Shown: piece after piece, positions 24,641 through 33,932 of the stretch
Numbering within the stretch: position 1 is the stretch's first letter
Layout of the letters: every line of letters starts with the position of its first letter
Position numbers and translations under genes: made by a program
The notes under the pieces: generated by a model
Seen by the model: the letters and a program-made list of their open reading frames with translations, nothing else
What the model was told of the DNA's origin: nothing
The model's database searches: none
DNA from: Thiotrichaceae bacterium
Lineage (GTDB): Bacteria > Pseudomonadota > Gammaproteobacteria > Beggiatoales > Beggiatoaceae
DNA length: 64,000 nt
Assembly (NCBI GenBank): GCA_011391085.1
Contig: JAABRD010000017.1
Coordinates: 1 to 64,000, forward strand
Direction: 5' to 3'

Positions 24641-27600
24641 TTGTCAATCCTCAATGACCCCTTGTCGACAAATAGTATATCTATGTTTCTTAATAATTCT
24701 CAACATCCTGATTTTTTTTCCACCTGTCAAACTTTATTCAGTGTCGTTGATCTGGACGGATATTTTTTGCAATTGAATGCGGCCTGGCAAAATTTGGGTT
24801 TTAACCCTGGCCAATTGCCTCCAGAATCTTTTTTGGAACTCACTCATCCAGATGATTTAGCGACCACTCAAGCATGTTTAAGTCAATTGCAAGCAGGTGG
24901 ACTATCTGTCACCTTTGCCAATCGTTTTCGCCATAAAGAGGGTACTTATCACCAAATCTCCTGGCAAATGACCCGTGTGGTTTCTGAAGTCACTTGTTAT
25001 GCGGTAGGTATGCTACACTCTGGAGAAATAAAAGCGACTACTACCCCGGTGCTAGAACCCGATTTGGCGGCCCCGCATAAGTCAGATACAAACACTCCCA
25101 AAAAATTGAGTTCTTCTCCCGTCGAATTGGAAATTCTCAAACTGCGTCAAAAAGTTAATGACTTGCAAACGATTTTAGAAGGGTTGCAAGAAGCAATTGT
25201 GGTGCAATCTGCCAATGGGCAGTTACAAACTCTAAATAGTCGAGTCGAACACATTTTGGGAATGGCCATGGAAACCTCCGATTTTGACTTGTTATGGCAA
25301 ACCGTAAATCAAAAACCAATAACAGATAAACCGGTGCCCATCTCTTTTCAAACGACTTCTGGAAATGGGTTAAAACTCTTAATACGTCCTCAAGTGTTGT
25401 CTCATCATAATACCAAAGTGATGAGTTTTCTTGACGTTACGGCCCTTTATCAACAAGAACTCGCTGCGCAACAATTAAAACAGAATTTAGAATTTGTTAT
25501 GCAAAGTAAGGGCGAAGGGTTACTGGAATGGAATTTGCGTAATAATCAGGTACATTACTCGTCGCAATGGAAGAATTTGTTAGGCTATACGCAAGAAGAC
25601 CTGGGGACTCAAATTAATGTGTGGTATTCGAGGATTCATCCCACCGACCATCCTACGGTTCTCAAGGAAGTTAAGAACTGTTTGGAAGGGCTGACTTCCG
25701 TCTATAATAAAACCCATCGCCTGCAACATAAAGACGGTAGCTATCGGTGGATGCACAGTCAGGGGGCCGTATGGCGTGATAACAAGGGGCAACCATATCG
25801 CTACTTGATAGCTTTTGTCGATATTACAGAAGCGAAACGTGTCGAACAATCGCTGGAAACCAGTCGCAAATATGAACACATTCTATTGGCACTGGGGGAG
25901 GCTACGTTACTGTTAGACCACCAAAGTAAAATTGTCGAAGCAAATCCATCCGCGTGTCAATTTTACGGTTACTCACGCCAAGAATTATTGCAATTGAAAG
26001 GGTCTGAGGTTTTCCTAAGCGATTGGAAATGGACCGAATCGCGCCTCGTTCAGGCCACTTATCATCGAAACAAAGCAGGCCGCTTGATACCGGTGGAAGT
26101 CATGATCAGTTCGTTCCTATGGCAATCCCAAAAATGGTTTGTGATGACTGTGCGAGATGTCACCAGTATCCGCGAATCAATAGTCACTCTCACCGAAAAT
26201 GAAGCCCGTTATCGTCTCTTATTTGATGCCCACGCGGAGGCCGTAATAGTCTTTGATACCGCCACTCTTCAAGTTTTGGAAGCCAATCCGGTGGCCCGCC
26301 GATTATATGGTTACACTCGTGATAAATGGCTACGTTTGCATGTTGAAGACATCCTGGCGGACCCCACGCAAAGCCTTACTCCACTTCGTCTGGCCGGCAA
26401 ACAAAAGAACTACAAAATAGCAATAGACTGGCATCGAAAAGGAGATGGTACCGTTTTTCCCGTCGAAATCTCCACAGGCAGTTATAAACTCAAAGACCGC
26501 ACCCTCGTCTGTACCATCCTCCGGGACTTGACGGAACGGCTGAAAATGGAGGAAGACTCGCAAAAGGCGTTAAAATTTGTCAATGCCCTGATCCAAACTT
26601 CGCCCGCGTTTTTTATCACCATCACGCCCGCGGGCAAAATCACGATGCTGAATGATACGTTGCTAAAAAACCTGGGTTACACCGCCGAAGAGGTAATCGG
26701 TAAAGATTATCTGACTTTGTTGATTCCAGAAGCGGACCGCCCCGTGATTTTTAGCAACATGAACGCCCTCATTAATCAACATGAAGAACGCATGTTGTCG
26801 GAAATGACCATTTTAGCCAAAAATGGACGTCCTTTATTGGTGGAATGTCATTGTCGCATCATGTTGGATGCCAAAGGACAAGTAGAATATTTATTTGCGG
26901 TTGGCATTGATATTGGAGAACGTCGGCAAGTTCTCCAAGAATTGCAAATGTTTAAAACCATTGTGGAACATTCCAACGAAGCTATTGCGATTCGAGGGGC
27001 CGATCGAACCCTCATTTACATTAATTTAGCCCATCAAAAATTGTTCAAACATTCCTTTGAGGAGGCACGTCAATCGCATTATCGTGACTATTTGCCGTCC
27101 ACCAAAACCAGTCGGAATGTGAACCAAGAAATTCGGAACTGTATTGAAAAGCAAAAAATCACCTGGGAAGGTGTTCTGGACATGGTTGATACACAAGGGC
27201 AATCTTTCCCCGTGTGGGCCCGTTTTGATGCCGTGTATGATGAACAAGGTCAAGTGTTATTTGCCTTTTCCATGATGCACGACATTTCTGAACATCAGAG
27301 TATGGAGGCGGATTTGCGTTATGAACGGGAACAATATGAAACAATTTTTCATTCCGCCCCGCTGATGATTTTTTATAAAGACCGGGAAAGTCGTTTCATT
27401 CGCGTCAATCGCTATGCTGCCAAAATATTTGAAACGACGCCAGAAGAGATGGAAGGGAAATCCGATGAGGACGTTATGCCGGAATTTGCCAAGCAGTATC
27501 AGGCGGATGATAAAGAAGTGATGCGGTCCGGCAAACCCAAATTGGCGATTATCGAACGTTATCCCAAAGGCTATCTACGCACGGATAAAATTCCTTACCT

Positions 27601-29170
27601 GGATGCCGCGGGAAAAATTTCAGGTGTCATGGTCTTCTCGATGGACATCACGGAACGTATCCAGGCCGAACTGGCATTACGTTATGAACATGAACAATAT
27701 GAAACCATTTTTCACACGGCACCCTTGTCCATTCTTTATAAAGACAAAGAAAATCGAATCATTCGTGCCAACTTACATGCGGCCACCCAGATGGGAGTCC
27801 ATGTCAAACAATTAGAAGGCATGTCTCTCTATGACTTGTCTCCTGACCATGCGAAAGAATATCATACCAGCGATTTAGAAGTGATCTGTTCTGGTAGGCC
27901 CAAATTGGGATTGATCGAAAAAAATCGTAGCGGTTTTTCGCAAGTCGATAAAATACCGTATCGCGATGCCGAAGGTAATATTCAAGGTGTTATCGTCTTT
28001 TCCATGAATATCACCAAGCGCGTCAAAATGGAACAAGCGTTACGGCAAAAGCAACAAGTTTTACAAGAAAGCGAGATGAACTTACGAATGGCTTTAGAAA
28101 CATTGCCCACCATGTTATATGCCATTGATGGTAAATTTAACTTCGTCCTGTGGAATCGAGAATGTGAACAAGTGACCGGTTATACTGCCGCAGAAATTAT
28201 TAACAATCCAAACGCTTGGGAACTTCTCTATCCGAATCCAGAGTATCGGGAAGAAATGTTAATTACGACCAGGGAGATGGTAGAAAATTATGCTGGTTTT
28301 CGGGATTGGGAATGGATTTTAACCTGTAAAGATGGGATGCAGAAAACCATTTTGTGGTCCGGTTCCAGTGACGCGCAAACCCTCGATTTCTTGCTATGTG
28401 CAGTAGGTCAAGACATCACAGAACATGACCAGGTTTTGCAAATTTTATGTGACAGTGAAGAACGTCTGCGTCAAGTGATAGAAAATATGCCGGTGATGTT
28501 AGTCGCTTATGATGAACGCGGGCAACTGATAATGTGGAACCGTTTCTGTGAAAAGGTGATGGGATATAAATCCACCGAAATTGTTCGCAATCCCAAGGCA
28601 TTGGAATGGTTATATCCACAAGCGGCGTATCGCGAGAAAATTCAGGAACAGCAAAAGAACGGACCGTCTTACACTCATTGGGAAACCGAAATGACCTGCA
28701 AACACGGTGAATCCAGAATCATTGCCTGGTCCAATGTCTCCAAAGAGTATCCCATTCCAGGCTGGTTTGGTTGGATGATTGGAGAGGATTTGACAGAGAT
28801 TAGAAAAACTCAACAAGTGTTCAGTCACCCAGAAACCCTGCTGGCAGAAATTTTAAATGGCATCCATCCAGCAATCTGTGTCACCGATGGGCGTGGACGT
28901 TTTGTGTATGTCAATACTCGTTATTGCCAACTTTATGGTTATAATGTAAGTGAATTGATTGGTAAAACGTTTTCTGTTGTGATACCCTCTGGTTATCATC
29001 AGACTGGGCTACGCCATTACTTTCGTTTTCTGACCAACCCTTACGAAAATTCTTTTCAAGGTACTTGGGAGACAGTCAACCGAGATGAAAAGGTTTTCAA
29101 AATTCAGTTTGTAGCCCAGCGTGTGGAACTTTGGCAAACTTATGTGGTGTGGACGGTGGAAACTGTCTAA
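24641..29170 (+). CDS. giant multi-PAS sensor protein without an output domain
   Basis: The 1509-residue product contains about twelve consecutive PAS domains, recognisable by repeats of LFxxxxEAxxVxD…VLExNPxAxxLYGY and the PAC ends xxGxxxxxxxxxxDITExxxxE. Approximate starts: 26, 180, 285, 410, 525, 645, 768, 895, 1018, 1145, 1268, 1395. Domains 8 and 9 are close copies (YETIFHSAPLMIFYKD and YETIFHTAPLSILYKD), as are 10 and 11. No histidine kinase, GGDEF, EAL or HTH follows; it stops right after PAS 12. The first codon is TTG at 24641; an ATG at 24683 is the alternative, and neither has a strong ribosome site. It is likely cytoplasmic. Confidence 0.88.
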   Translation: MSILNDPLSTNSISMFLNNSQHPDFFSTCQTLFSVVDLDGYFLQLNAAWQNLGFNPGQLPPESFLELTHPDDLATTQACLSQLQAGGLSVTFANRFRHKEGTYHQISWQMTRVVSEVTCYAVGMLHSGEIKATTTPVLEPDLAAPHKSDTNTPKKLSSSPVELEILKLRQKVNDLQTILEGLQEAIVVQSANGQLQTLNSRVEHILGMAMETSDFDLLWQTVNQKPITDKPVPISFQTTSGNGLKLLIRPQVLSHHNTKVMSFLDVTALYQQELAAQQLKQNLEFVMQSKGEGLLEWNLRNNQVHYSSQWKNLLGYTQEDLGTQINVWYSRIHPTDHPTVLKEVKNCLEGLTSVYNKTHRLQHKDGSYRWMHSQGAVWRDNKGQPYRYLIAFVDITEAKRVEQSLETSRKYEHILLALGEATLLLDHQSKIVEANPSACQFYGYSRQELLQLKGSEVFLSDWKWTESRLVQATYHRNKAGRLIPVEVMISSFLWQSQKWFVMTVRDVTSIRESIVTLTENEARYRLLFDAHAEAVIVFDTATLQVLEANPVARRLYGYTRDKWLRLHVEDILADPTQSLTPLRLAGKQKNYKIAIDWHRKGDGTVFPVEISTGSYKLKDRTLVCTILRDLTERLKMEEDSQKALKFVNALIQTSPAFFITITPAGKITMLNDTLLKNLGYTAEEVIGKDYLTLLIPEADRPVIFSNMNALINQHEERMLSEMTILAKNGRPLLVECHCRIMLDAKGQVEYLFAVGIDIGERRQVLQELQMFKTIVEHSNEAIAIRGADRTLIYINLAHQKLFKHSFEEARQSHYRDYLPSTKTSRNVNQEIRNCIEKQKITWEGVLDMVDTQGQSFPVWARFDAVYDEQGQVLFAFSMMHDISEHQSMEADLRYEREQYETIFHSAPLMIFYKDRESRFIRVNRYAAKIFETTPEEMEGKSDEDVMPEFAKQYQADDKEVMRSGKPKLAIIERYPKGYLRTDKIPYLDAAGKISGVMVFSMDITERIQAELALRYEHEQYETIFHTAPLSILYKDKENRIIRANLHAATQMGVHVKQLEGMSLYDLSPDHAKEYHTSDLEVICSGRPKLGLIEKNRSGFSQVDKIPYRDAEGNIQGVIVFSMNITKRVKMEQALRQKQQVLQESEMNLRMALETLPTMLYAIDGKFNFVLWNRECEQVTGYTAAEIINNPNAWELLYPNPEYREEMLITTREMVENYAGFRDWEWILTCKDGMQKTILWSGSSDAQTLDFLLCAVGQDITEHDQVLQILCDSEERLRQVIENMPVMLVAYDERGQLIMWNRFCEKVMGYKSTEIVRNPKALEWLYPQAAYREKIQEQQKNGPSYTHWETEMTCKHGESRIIAWSNVSKEYPIPGWFGWMIGEDLTEIRKTQQVFSHPETLLAEILNGIHPAICVTDGRGRFVYVNTRYCQLYGYNVSELIGKTFSVVIPSGYHQTGLRHYFRFLTNPYENSFQGTWETVNRDEKVFKIQFVAQRVELWQTYVVWTVETV

Positions 29171-29184
29171 CGAAGGAATCCAAT

Positions 29185-29325
29185 TGGAATGGAGGCTTTA
29201 GCCGGCCGGCGGTGGGCGCCCCGCAATTTTAGTGGGGGGTGATGCCTACGGCCGGCCGGCTAAAGCCTCCACTCCACCGGAATTTTCTTTAACTTAGCAT
29301 TGCGGCTAAAGCCACTACTCCAACA
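29185..29325. repeat. family A palindrome, copy of 23328–23466
   Basis: ATGGAGGCTTTAGCCGGCC … GGCCGGCTAAAGCCTCCACTCC with the same GGGCGCCCCGCAATTTTAG core as at 23390, followed by a degraded AACTTAGCATTGCGG arm. It lies between the PAS-array gene and queD. Confidence 0.85.
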
Positions 29326-29363
29326 TTTCTTCTCTTATTATATAGCTTTATATTAAGATTCTC

Positions 29364-29789
29364 ATGTACAAAATCATTATCAAACTAGAATACGAATACG
29401 CCCACCGCTTAATCTATCATCCCGGCAAATGTCGAAATTTGCACGGCCACCATGGAAAGGCTATCGTTGAACTGGGGGCGAATACGCTAAACGAAAACGG
29501 TTTCGTCATGGATTTCGGCGACCTCAAAAGTCCTTTAAAGAAATGGATTGATGAACAGTGGGATCATGCTTTCTTAGCCAATGAAAATGACCCCTTGTTG
29601 ACTCCTTTACAAGCCGAAGGTCTCAAGATTTTTATCTTTTCACAAGAACCCAGTGCCGAAGTGATGGCGAAACGCCTATTTGAGGAAGTCACCGCCTTGG
29701 TGTTACCGACAAACGTGATTCCTTTAAGTGTGACGATTCGAGAAACGTGTACGGGGTTGGCTTATTATGAACCGCGGGTGATAGAGTGA
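29364..29789 (+). CDS. queD: 6-carboxytetrahydropterin synthase
   Basis: The 141-residue protein has the QueD/PTPS fold: the zinc histidines in YEYAHRLIYHPGKCRNLHGHHG, the catalytic Cys in GKC, FVMDFGDLK, the second His in WDHAFL, and the C-terminal TIRETCTGLAYYE with the pterin-binding Glu. It makes 6-carboxy-tetrahydropterin in the queuosine/preQ0 pathway. queE lies 1.3 kb downstream on the same strand, with an MNT/HEPN pair and repeats inserted between, so the queDE pair has been separated here. Confidence 0.92.
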   Translation: MYKIIIKLEYEYAHRLIYHPGKCRNLHGHHGKAIVELGANTLNENGFVMDFGDLKSPLKKWIDEQWDHAFLANENDPLLTPLQAEGLKIFIFSQEPSAEVMAKRLFEEVTALVLPTNVIPLSVTIRETCTGLAYYEPRVIE

Positions 29790-29883
29790 AGAGAGACACC
29801 GCTGGACTAGAGGCTTTCGCTGCAATGCCAATCAGTTTTAGAACGTTGGAGTAGAGGCGTTAGCCGCAATGCCATTAAATTAA

Positions 29884-29957
29884 GGTAGGGTGGATTAAGC
29901 GAAGCGTATCCACCTGAGTTGCGACAATGGTGGATACGCTTCGCTTAATCCACCCTA
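29884..29957. repeat. family C palindrome
   Basis: GTAGGGTGGATTAAGCGAAG … CTTCGCTTAATCCACCCTAC, downstream of queD, preceded by a TGCCATTAAATTAAGG arm and family A arms at 29800–29875. Confidence 0.9.
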
Positions 29958-30055
29958 CGAGAGGGACATAGGAGTGGGAATATCACTGTGGTTCAAATAT
30001 TTCACCGAAATTTCATCACCACCGAAAATGGTTTATTAACCAGAGGCCAATCATT

Positions 30056-30376
30056 ATGATTTCCCAAGAAACGATTCAACAAGCGGTTTCAACCTTGGTT
30101 GCCGTAGCCAAGCCGCAAAAAGTCATCCTCTTTGGTTCCTATGCCAGAAATGAAGCAACGGAGGACTCTGATTTAGATTTGTTAGTGATTGAAGACCAGT
30201 TAGAAGACAAATTTGCGGAAATGGGCAAGTTAAGACATGCCATCGGTCAGATTGGCATAGGCATAGATGTTCTCGTCTATTCGCAGCAGGAGGTGAATAA
30301 ACGAGGACATATCCCAAGTTCGGCCCTTTATTGGGCGCTAACCGAAGGGAAGGTACTTTATGAAGCAACCCACTAG
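30056..30376 (+). CDS. MNT-type nucleotidyltransferase (antitoxin of a HEPN/MNT pair)
   Basis: The 106-residue protein carries the minimal nucleotidyltransferase signature GSYARNEATEDSDLDLLV (GSxxR…DxD) at about 27–44 and the third Asp in IGIDVLVYS. It overlaps the next gene by 17 nt. In MNT/HEPN systems the MNT protein AMPylates and neutralises the HEPN RNase. The active-site residues are all present. The pair is inserted between queD and queE. Confidence 0.88.
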   Translation: MISQETIQQAVSTLVAVAKPQKVILFGSYARNEATEDSDLDLLVIEDQLEDKFAEMGKLRHAIGQIGIGIDVLVYSQQEVNKRGHIPSSALYWALTEGKVLYEATH

Positions 30377-30758
30377 AGAAGAATTACATGAGGAGGCATT
30401 GCTATTTCTGCGAATGGTGGAGAGAGATGTGGAAGCCTTTCAAGTGCTTAAACAGGCGCCAACGGTTCACATTTCCAGGGTGTGTTTCTTTGCACAACAA
30501 GCCGTCGAGAAAAGTTTGAAGGCAATTTTGATATTAAACGGTGTTGAATTACGCAAAACCCACGATTTGGAAAAACTCGTTGCATTGTTACTAGACATCA
30601 ATATCACGCCTCCTTATACTTCTGAAACACTTGGCCGTCTTAATCCCTACGCGGTGACATTACGTTACGATGATACAGAGATTGAACGTATAAGTCGGGC
30701 TGACATTGAAGAAATAGTGAACACCACACAACGTTGGGCTATCGAATGGGTTGGATAG
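30360..30758 (+). CDS. HEPN domain protein (toxin of a HEPN/MNT pair)
   Basis: The 132-residue helical protein starts at an ATG overlapping the MNT gene. It has FFAQQAVEKSLKAILILNG (conserved helix of the HEPN fold) and LRKTHDLEKLV, where the R-x-x-H spacing is shorter than the Rx4–6H of RNase-active HEPN proteins but is common in the MNT-linked group. The end WAIEWVG is close to a repeat. It appears complete. Confidence 0.85.
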   Translation: MKQPTREELHEEALLFLRMVERDVEAFQVLKQAPTVHISRVCFFAQQAVEKSLKAILILNGVELRKTHDLEKLVALLLDINITPPYTSETLGRLNPYAVTLRYDDTEIERISRADIEEIVNTTQRWAIEWVG

Positions 30759-30762
30759 TATT

Positions 30763-30983
30763 TGTAGGGTGGGCAACTGTTTTTTTGCCCACCAGTCTAT
30801 TTTTTCGTGGTGGGCCACGATAAACCTGTTGCCCACCCTACTTGACTCCAACGCTGACAATCTGCGCAATAATTCTTATTGCACTCCAGATGAAATGCTA
30901 AGTAGTGAAGCAGAAGTTTTCTGGTATAACGACACCCTCACCCCCGGCCCCTCTCCCTCTGGGAGAGGGGCCGGGGGTGAGGG
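30763..30983. repeat. family D and family K palindromes
   Basis: 30763–30841 is a family D palindrome (GTAGGGTGGGCAACTG … GTTGCCCACCCTAC). 30866–30890 is an inner-arm fragment of the 151-bp MITE. 30935–30983 is a perfect family K palindrome (CCCTCACCCCCGGCCCCTC / GAGGGGCCGGGGGTGAGGG), seen again at 34574–34670. They fill the HEPN–queE gap. Confidence 0.85.
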
Positions 30984-31072
30984 CGACGATTGAAAATACC
31001 GTAAAATTTCTGCTTCGGTACTTATAAGCTTAGGTGAAATACGACTATAAAAGAATAATAGCAACATATTCC

Positions 31073-31753
31073 ATGAAAATCAGCGAAATTTTTTACACTC
31101 TCCAAGGCGAAGGCAAATTGATAGGCGTCCCTTCCACATTTGTGCGTACTTGTTACTGTAACTTACGTTGTCAATGGTGTGATTCAACCTATACCAGTTG
31201 GCAACCAGAAGGGTATGAAATGACCGTGGCAGACGTGTTTGAACAAGTGAATCAAGTGGGTGCTAAACATGTTGTCATCACCGGTGGCGAACCTCTTTTG
31301 CAAAAAGAGGAGGTGAGTGAACTCTGTGAAAAACTTTCGTTGACTTCTCATCACATCACCATTGAAACCAATGCAACGGTCTTTGTGCCGGTGACAGCCG
31401 ACTTGATTTCCATGAGTCCCAAACTAGCCAGTTCGACACCTTCTCAAGACGCGCTTTGGGGGCCACGTCATGCACAAGGACGCCTTCAAACAGAAGTCAT
31501 TCGTCAATTTCTCAATCACTATGAATGTCAAGTTAAATTTGTGATTGATACCTTCCAAGACATGGCAGAAGTCAATCATCTGGTGAAAGAAATTCCGATT
31601 CCCCAAAATGCGGTAATATTGATGCCGCAGGGAAGTGATATGAAGGAAATTAATTCGCGACAGCCGTGGTTAGCAGAAATTTGTAAAGAACACGGTTATC
31701 GTTACTCACCCCGGTTGCATATCCATATTTGGGGGAATCAACGAGGCACCTGA
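31073..31753 (+). CDS. queE: 7-carboxy-7-deazaguanine synthase (radical SAM)
   Basis: I start at the ATG at 31073 (MKISEIFYTLQGEGKLIG), the family's usual beginning, not at 31034. The 226-residue enzyme has the radical SAM cluster motif CNLRCQWC, VVITGGEPLLQ, and the conserved SPKLA region with an enlarged C-terminal LMPQGSD. It converts 6-carboxytetrahydropterin, the QueD product, into 7-carboxy-7-deazaguanine. No strong ribosome site is visible, and the upstream palindromes may affect its expression. Confidence 0.9.
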   Translation: MKISEIFYTLQGEGKLIGVPSTFVRTCYCNLRCQWCDSTYTSWQPEGYEMTVADVFEQVNQVGAKHVVITGGEPLLQKEEVSELCEKLSLTSHHITIETNATVFVPVTADLISMSPKLASSTPSQDALWGPRHAQGRLQTEVIRQFLNHYECQVKFVIDTFQDMAEVNHLVKEIPIPQNAVILMPQGSDMKEINSRQPWLAEICKEHGYRYSPRLHIHIWGNQRGT

Positions 31754-31757
31754 AAAC

Positions 31758-31862
31758 ATAGTGGATAGTGGATAGTGGATAGTGGAAAATGAAAAACACC
31801 AGGCCGGACTGGAGGCTTCAGCCGGGTGACGTGCCACTTTCACCGGCTAAAGCCTCTAGTCC
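31758..31862. repeat. heptamer repeat and family A palindrome
   Basis: 31758–31785 is GATAGTG repeated about four times. 31803–31862 is a compact family A palindrome (CCGGACTGGAGGCTTCAGCC … GGCTAAAGCCTCTAGTCCGG). They lie between queE and gspG. Confidence 0.88.
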
Positions 31863-31904
31863 GGTATCCATTTTCCATTAAATTAAAACTCGAGGTAATT
31901 ATTT

Positions 31905-32330
31905 ATGAAACAACACGCTTTTACTCTACTTGAAATGCTAGTCGTTTTGGTCATCATCACGCTAGTGGCAGGACTGGTCGGTCCACGTCTGCTTGGCCAT
32001 GTGGACTCTTCCAAGGTTGAGACAGCCGGCACTCAAATCAAAATGCTGAAAACGACCTTGAGTGCCTTGTACTTAGACATTGGACGTTATCCTACCGACC
32101 AAGAAGGCTTAACCCTTCTCAACACACCTCCCGCTGATGAAAAAGTGAAATCTCTGTGGAGGGGGCCGTATCTGGATGAACCTGTTCCGCAAGACCCTTG
32201 GAATCATTCTTATCAATACAGCACCCAAGGCAGTCAAGGCCAACCATTTGCCTTATACTCGTTGGGGTCCGATGGACAACTGGGTGGCACCGATTACAAT
32301 GCCGATATTGGATACTTGCCGCCGCGGTAG
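31905..32330 (+). CDS. gspG: type II secretion major pseudopilin GspG
   Basis: The 141-residue protein has the prepilin start MKQHA/FTLLEMLVVLVIITLVAGLVGP with the Glu5 residue, then the GspG-specific YPTDQEGLTLL, the WRGPYLDEPVPQDPWNHSYQY loop and the C-terminal Ca2+-binding SLGSDGQLGGTDYNADI. The residue before the cleavage point is Ala, where PilD substrates nearly always have Gly (all other pseudopilins here do); that is worth noting. GspG forms the body of the pseudopilus. It is first in the G-H-I-J-K-L order. Confidence 0.95.
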   Translation: MKQHAFTLLEMLVVLVIITLVAGLVGPRLLGHVDSSKVETAGTQIKMLKTTLSALYLDIGRYPTDQEGLTLLNTPPADEKVKSLWRGPYLDEPVPQDPWNHSYQYSTQGSQGQPFALYSLGSDGQLGGTDYNADIGYLPPR

Positions 32331-32343
32331 TATCAAAAAAACT

Positions 32344-32401
32344 CAGGAGTCCAAAACGTAGCTTTGCCAGGTCACGCACAAAGCTACGCTTTGGACTCCT
32401 G
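32344..32401. repeat. family B palindrome between gspG and gspH
   Basis: CAGGAGTCCAAAACGTAGCT … AGCTACGCTTTGGACTCCTG starts 14 nt after the gspG stop. A hairpin here can uncouple gspG, needed in large amounts, from the downstream minor pseudopilins; that effect is inference. Confidence 0.85.
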
Positions 32402-32538
32402 GAACTTTATCTTTACTTTTTTATTTTTCAAATGCAAGACATGGACGTAGTGATTGATTACAAACAGCAAAAGATGACTGTCAATCCCGCGTCCCCCTAC
32501 GTTGCCAGGACCGTATTAAAGATTCTTTACCACCCTAA

Positions 32539-32961
32539 ATGACAAAGTTTTCTCACTCCCACGGTTTCACCTTACTAGAACTTATCATTGTCCTCTTTAT
32601 CTTTAGCTTACTCGTGGCTTTTGCGATACCAAAACTCACTCAGTTATCTGACAGTGTGCAAACCGCCTATGAACGAGAAGAGGTATTAATGCGATTAAGT
32701 GGACTCAGTTTTCTGGCGTTTCAACAACATCGAGAATTTGATTTAATCAGCTATCCTCCTCCTAAAAGTCCACCAGAAGACTCTCAACGATTGGGGCCAG
32801 CACCATTAGAACTTCCAGAAGGTTGGCAAATTCATGCAGAACAACCCATTCATTTCTTTGCCAGCGGGGCTTGCCAAGGTGGCGTGGTAGAGATACAACA
32901 TCAGACACAAAAATTTCGAATACAGTTGAAACCTCCCTTTTGTACCCCCATTTATCAGTAA
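32539..32961 (+). CDS. gspH: type II secretion minor pseudopilin GspH
   Basis: The 140-residue protein starts MTKFSHSHG/FTLLELIIVLFIFSLLVAFAIP, a prepilin signal with Gly at −1 and Glu5, followed by a short β-rich globular domain typical of GspH (LPEGWQIHAEQPIHFFASGACQGG, VEIQHQTQKFRIQL). It is placed between gspG and gspI, as in standard gsp operons. The overall similarity beyond the helix is weak, so GspH rests on position and length. Confidence 0.85.
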   Translation: MTKFSHSHGFTLLELIIVLFIFSLLVAFAIPKLTQLSDSVQTAYEREEVLMRLSGLSFLAFQQHREFDLISYPPPKSPPEDSQRLGPAPLELPEGWQIHAEQPIHFFASGACQGGVVEIQHQTQKFRIQLKPPFCTPIYQ

Positions 32962-33019
32962 ACCCAATCCTTCTTTAGAAAAATAGCAGCAGTTAACTCA
33001 AAACGATAAGGAGTTGTTT

Positions 33020-33343
33020 ATGCAATTATCACCTATCTATTTAAAATGGCTGGAAGAAACCCTATGACAAGGGATGCAAGAAGGCATCCAGCAAGGTGTG
33101 CAGCAAGGCATCCAGCAAGGCATCCAGCAAGGTGTGCAACAAGGTCTGTTACATGCCCAACAACGTTGGGTGGAAGGAGTGCTAAAATCTCGCTTTGGCG
33201 GGATTGACAAGACTTTGGCAAAAGTGATTGACCCCTTGTTGAAACTGTCCCCAGAAGCCGCCGCCCGCTGGCTAGTCGAATCGTCACGCCAGGAATTGGT
33301 GGCAAAATTTGGGAAGAGAACAAAGAAGACTGTAGCGGTGTGA
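33020..33343 (+). pseudogene. Rpn/DUF4351-like C-terminal fragment with in-frame stop
   Basis: An ATG at 33020 with AAGGAG 6 nt upstream starts MQLSPIYLKWLEETL, then a TGA at 33065–33067, after which the same frame continues QGMQEGIQQGVQQGIQQG, a Gln-Gly tandem repeat, and KSRFGGIDKTLAKVIDPLLKLSPEAAARWL. The end resembles the DUF4351 tail of Rpn (PD-(D/E)XK) transposase-like nucleases. The nuclease domain itself is absent. It lies inside the gsp block and may be a transposition scar. Confidence 0.7.
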
Positions 33344-33403
33344 GTAGGTAATCCCCTGAATTAGAGGCTTCAGCCGCAATGTCATTAAGACTTTCCATAT
33401 CAA

Positions 33404-33482
33404 GTAGGGTGGATTAAGCGAAGCGTATCCACCTGCGTTGCGTCTCTAATGTGGTGGATACGCTTCGCTTAATCCACCCTAC
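33404..33482. repeat. family C palindrome between gsp genes
   Basis: GTAGGGTGGATTAAGCGAAG … CTTCGCTTAATCCACCCTAC, 28 nt upstream of gspI, preceded by a degraded AGAGGCTTCAGCCGCAATG family A arm. Confidence 0.9.
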
Positions 33483-33509
33483 CTTATTTGAGGTATCATA
33501 AATGTTACT

Positions 33510-33932
33510 ATGAATAAGAAACTACACGGTTTTACCCTCTTAGAAGCAATTGTGGCCTTGGTCCTAATGGCCACCACGGGCGTTACTGTATTAAGTTGGA
33601 TAAATACCAATCTGTTAACTCTCCAACGCTTACAACAGATTCAACAACGTCACGAAGCGATTCGTAATGCGTTGACATTTATAGACACCCGCAACCCTCT
33701 TGAACAACCGCAAGGGGAAGAAACGGTGGGCGTCTATAAATTTAGTTGGAATGCCACCGTTGTCGAACCACCCAAAAGTGGTGCCGATGCCAGCGGCGCC
33801 AAAACGACCTTTGAAGTGGGTCTCTATGATACCCACATCAAAGTGTTTTCCAAAGACATTTTCCTAGCTGAATTGACCGTGCGCCAAGTTGGCTATCGAC
33901 AACTTTATAAAGACATTCCAGATGATTTTTAA
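33510..33932 (+). CDS. gspI: type II secretion minor pseudopilin GspI
   Basis: The 140-residue product has MNKKLHG/FTLLEAIVALVLMATTGVTVLSW, with the GspI-typical Ala-Ile after Glu5. The C-terminal region includes KFSWNATVVE and a strand LAELTVRQVGY expected for GspI. It overlaps gspJ by 11 nt, so the two are translationally coupled. GspI, J and K form the tip of the pseudopilus. Confidence 0.92.
   Translation: MNKKLHGFTLLEAIVALVLMATTGVTVLSWINTNLLTLQRLQQIQQRHEAIRNALTFIDTRNPLEQPQGEETVGVYKFSWNATVVEPPKSGADASGAKTTFEVGLYDTHIKVFSKDIFLAELTVRQVGYRQLYKDIPDDF

Noticed and set aside
33074-33150. GlnGlnGly tandem repeat taken as part of an intact gene starting at 33074
   Set aside because: The better ribosome site and family N terminus are at 33020, and a TGA at 33065 breaks that frame; I treat it as a pseudogene.
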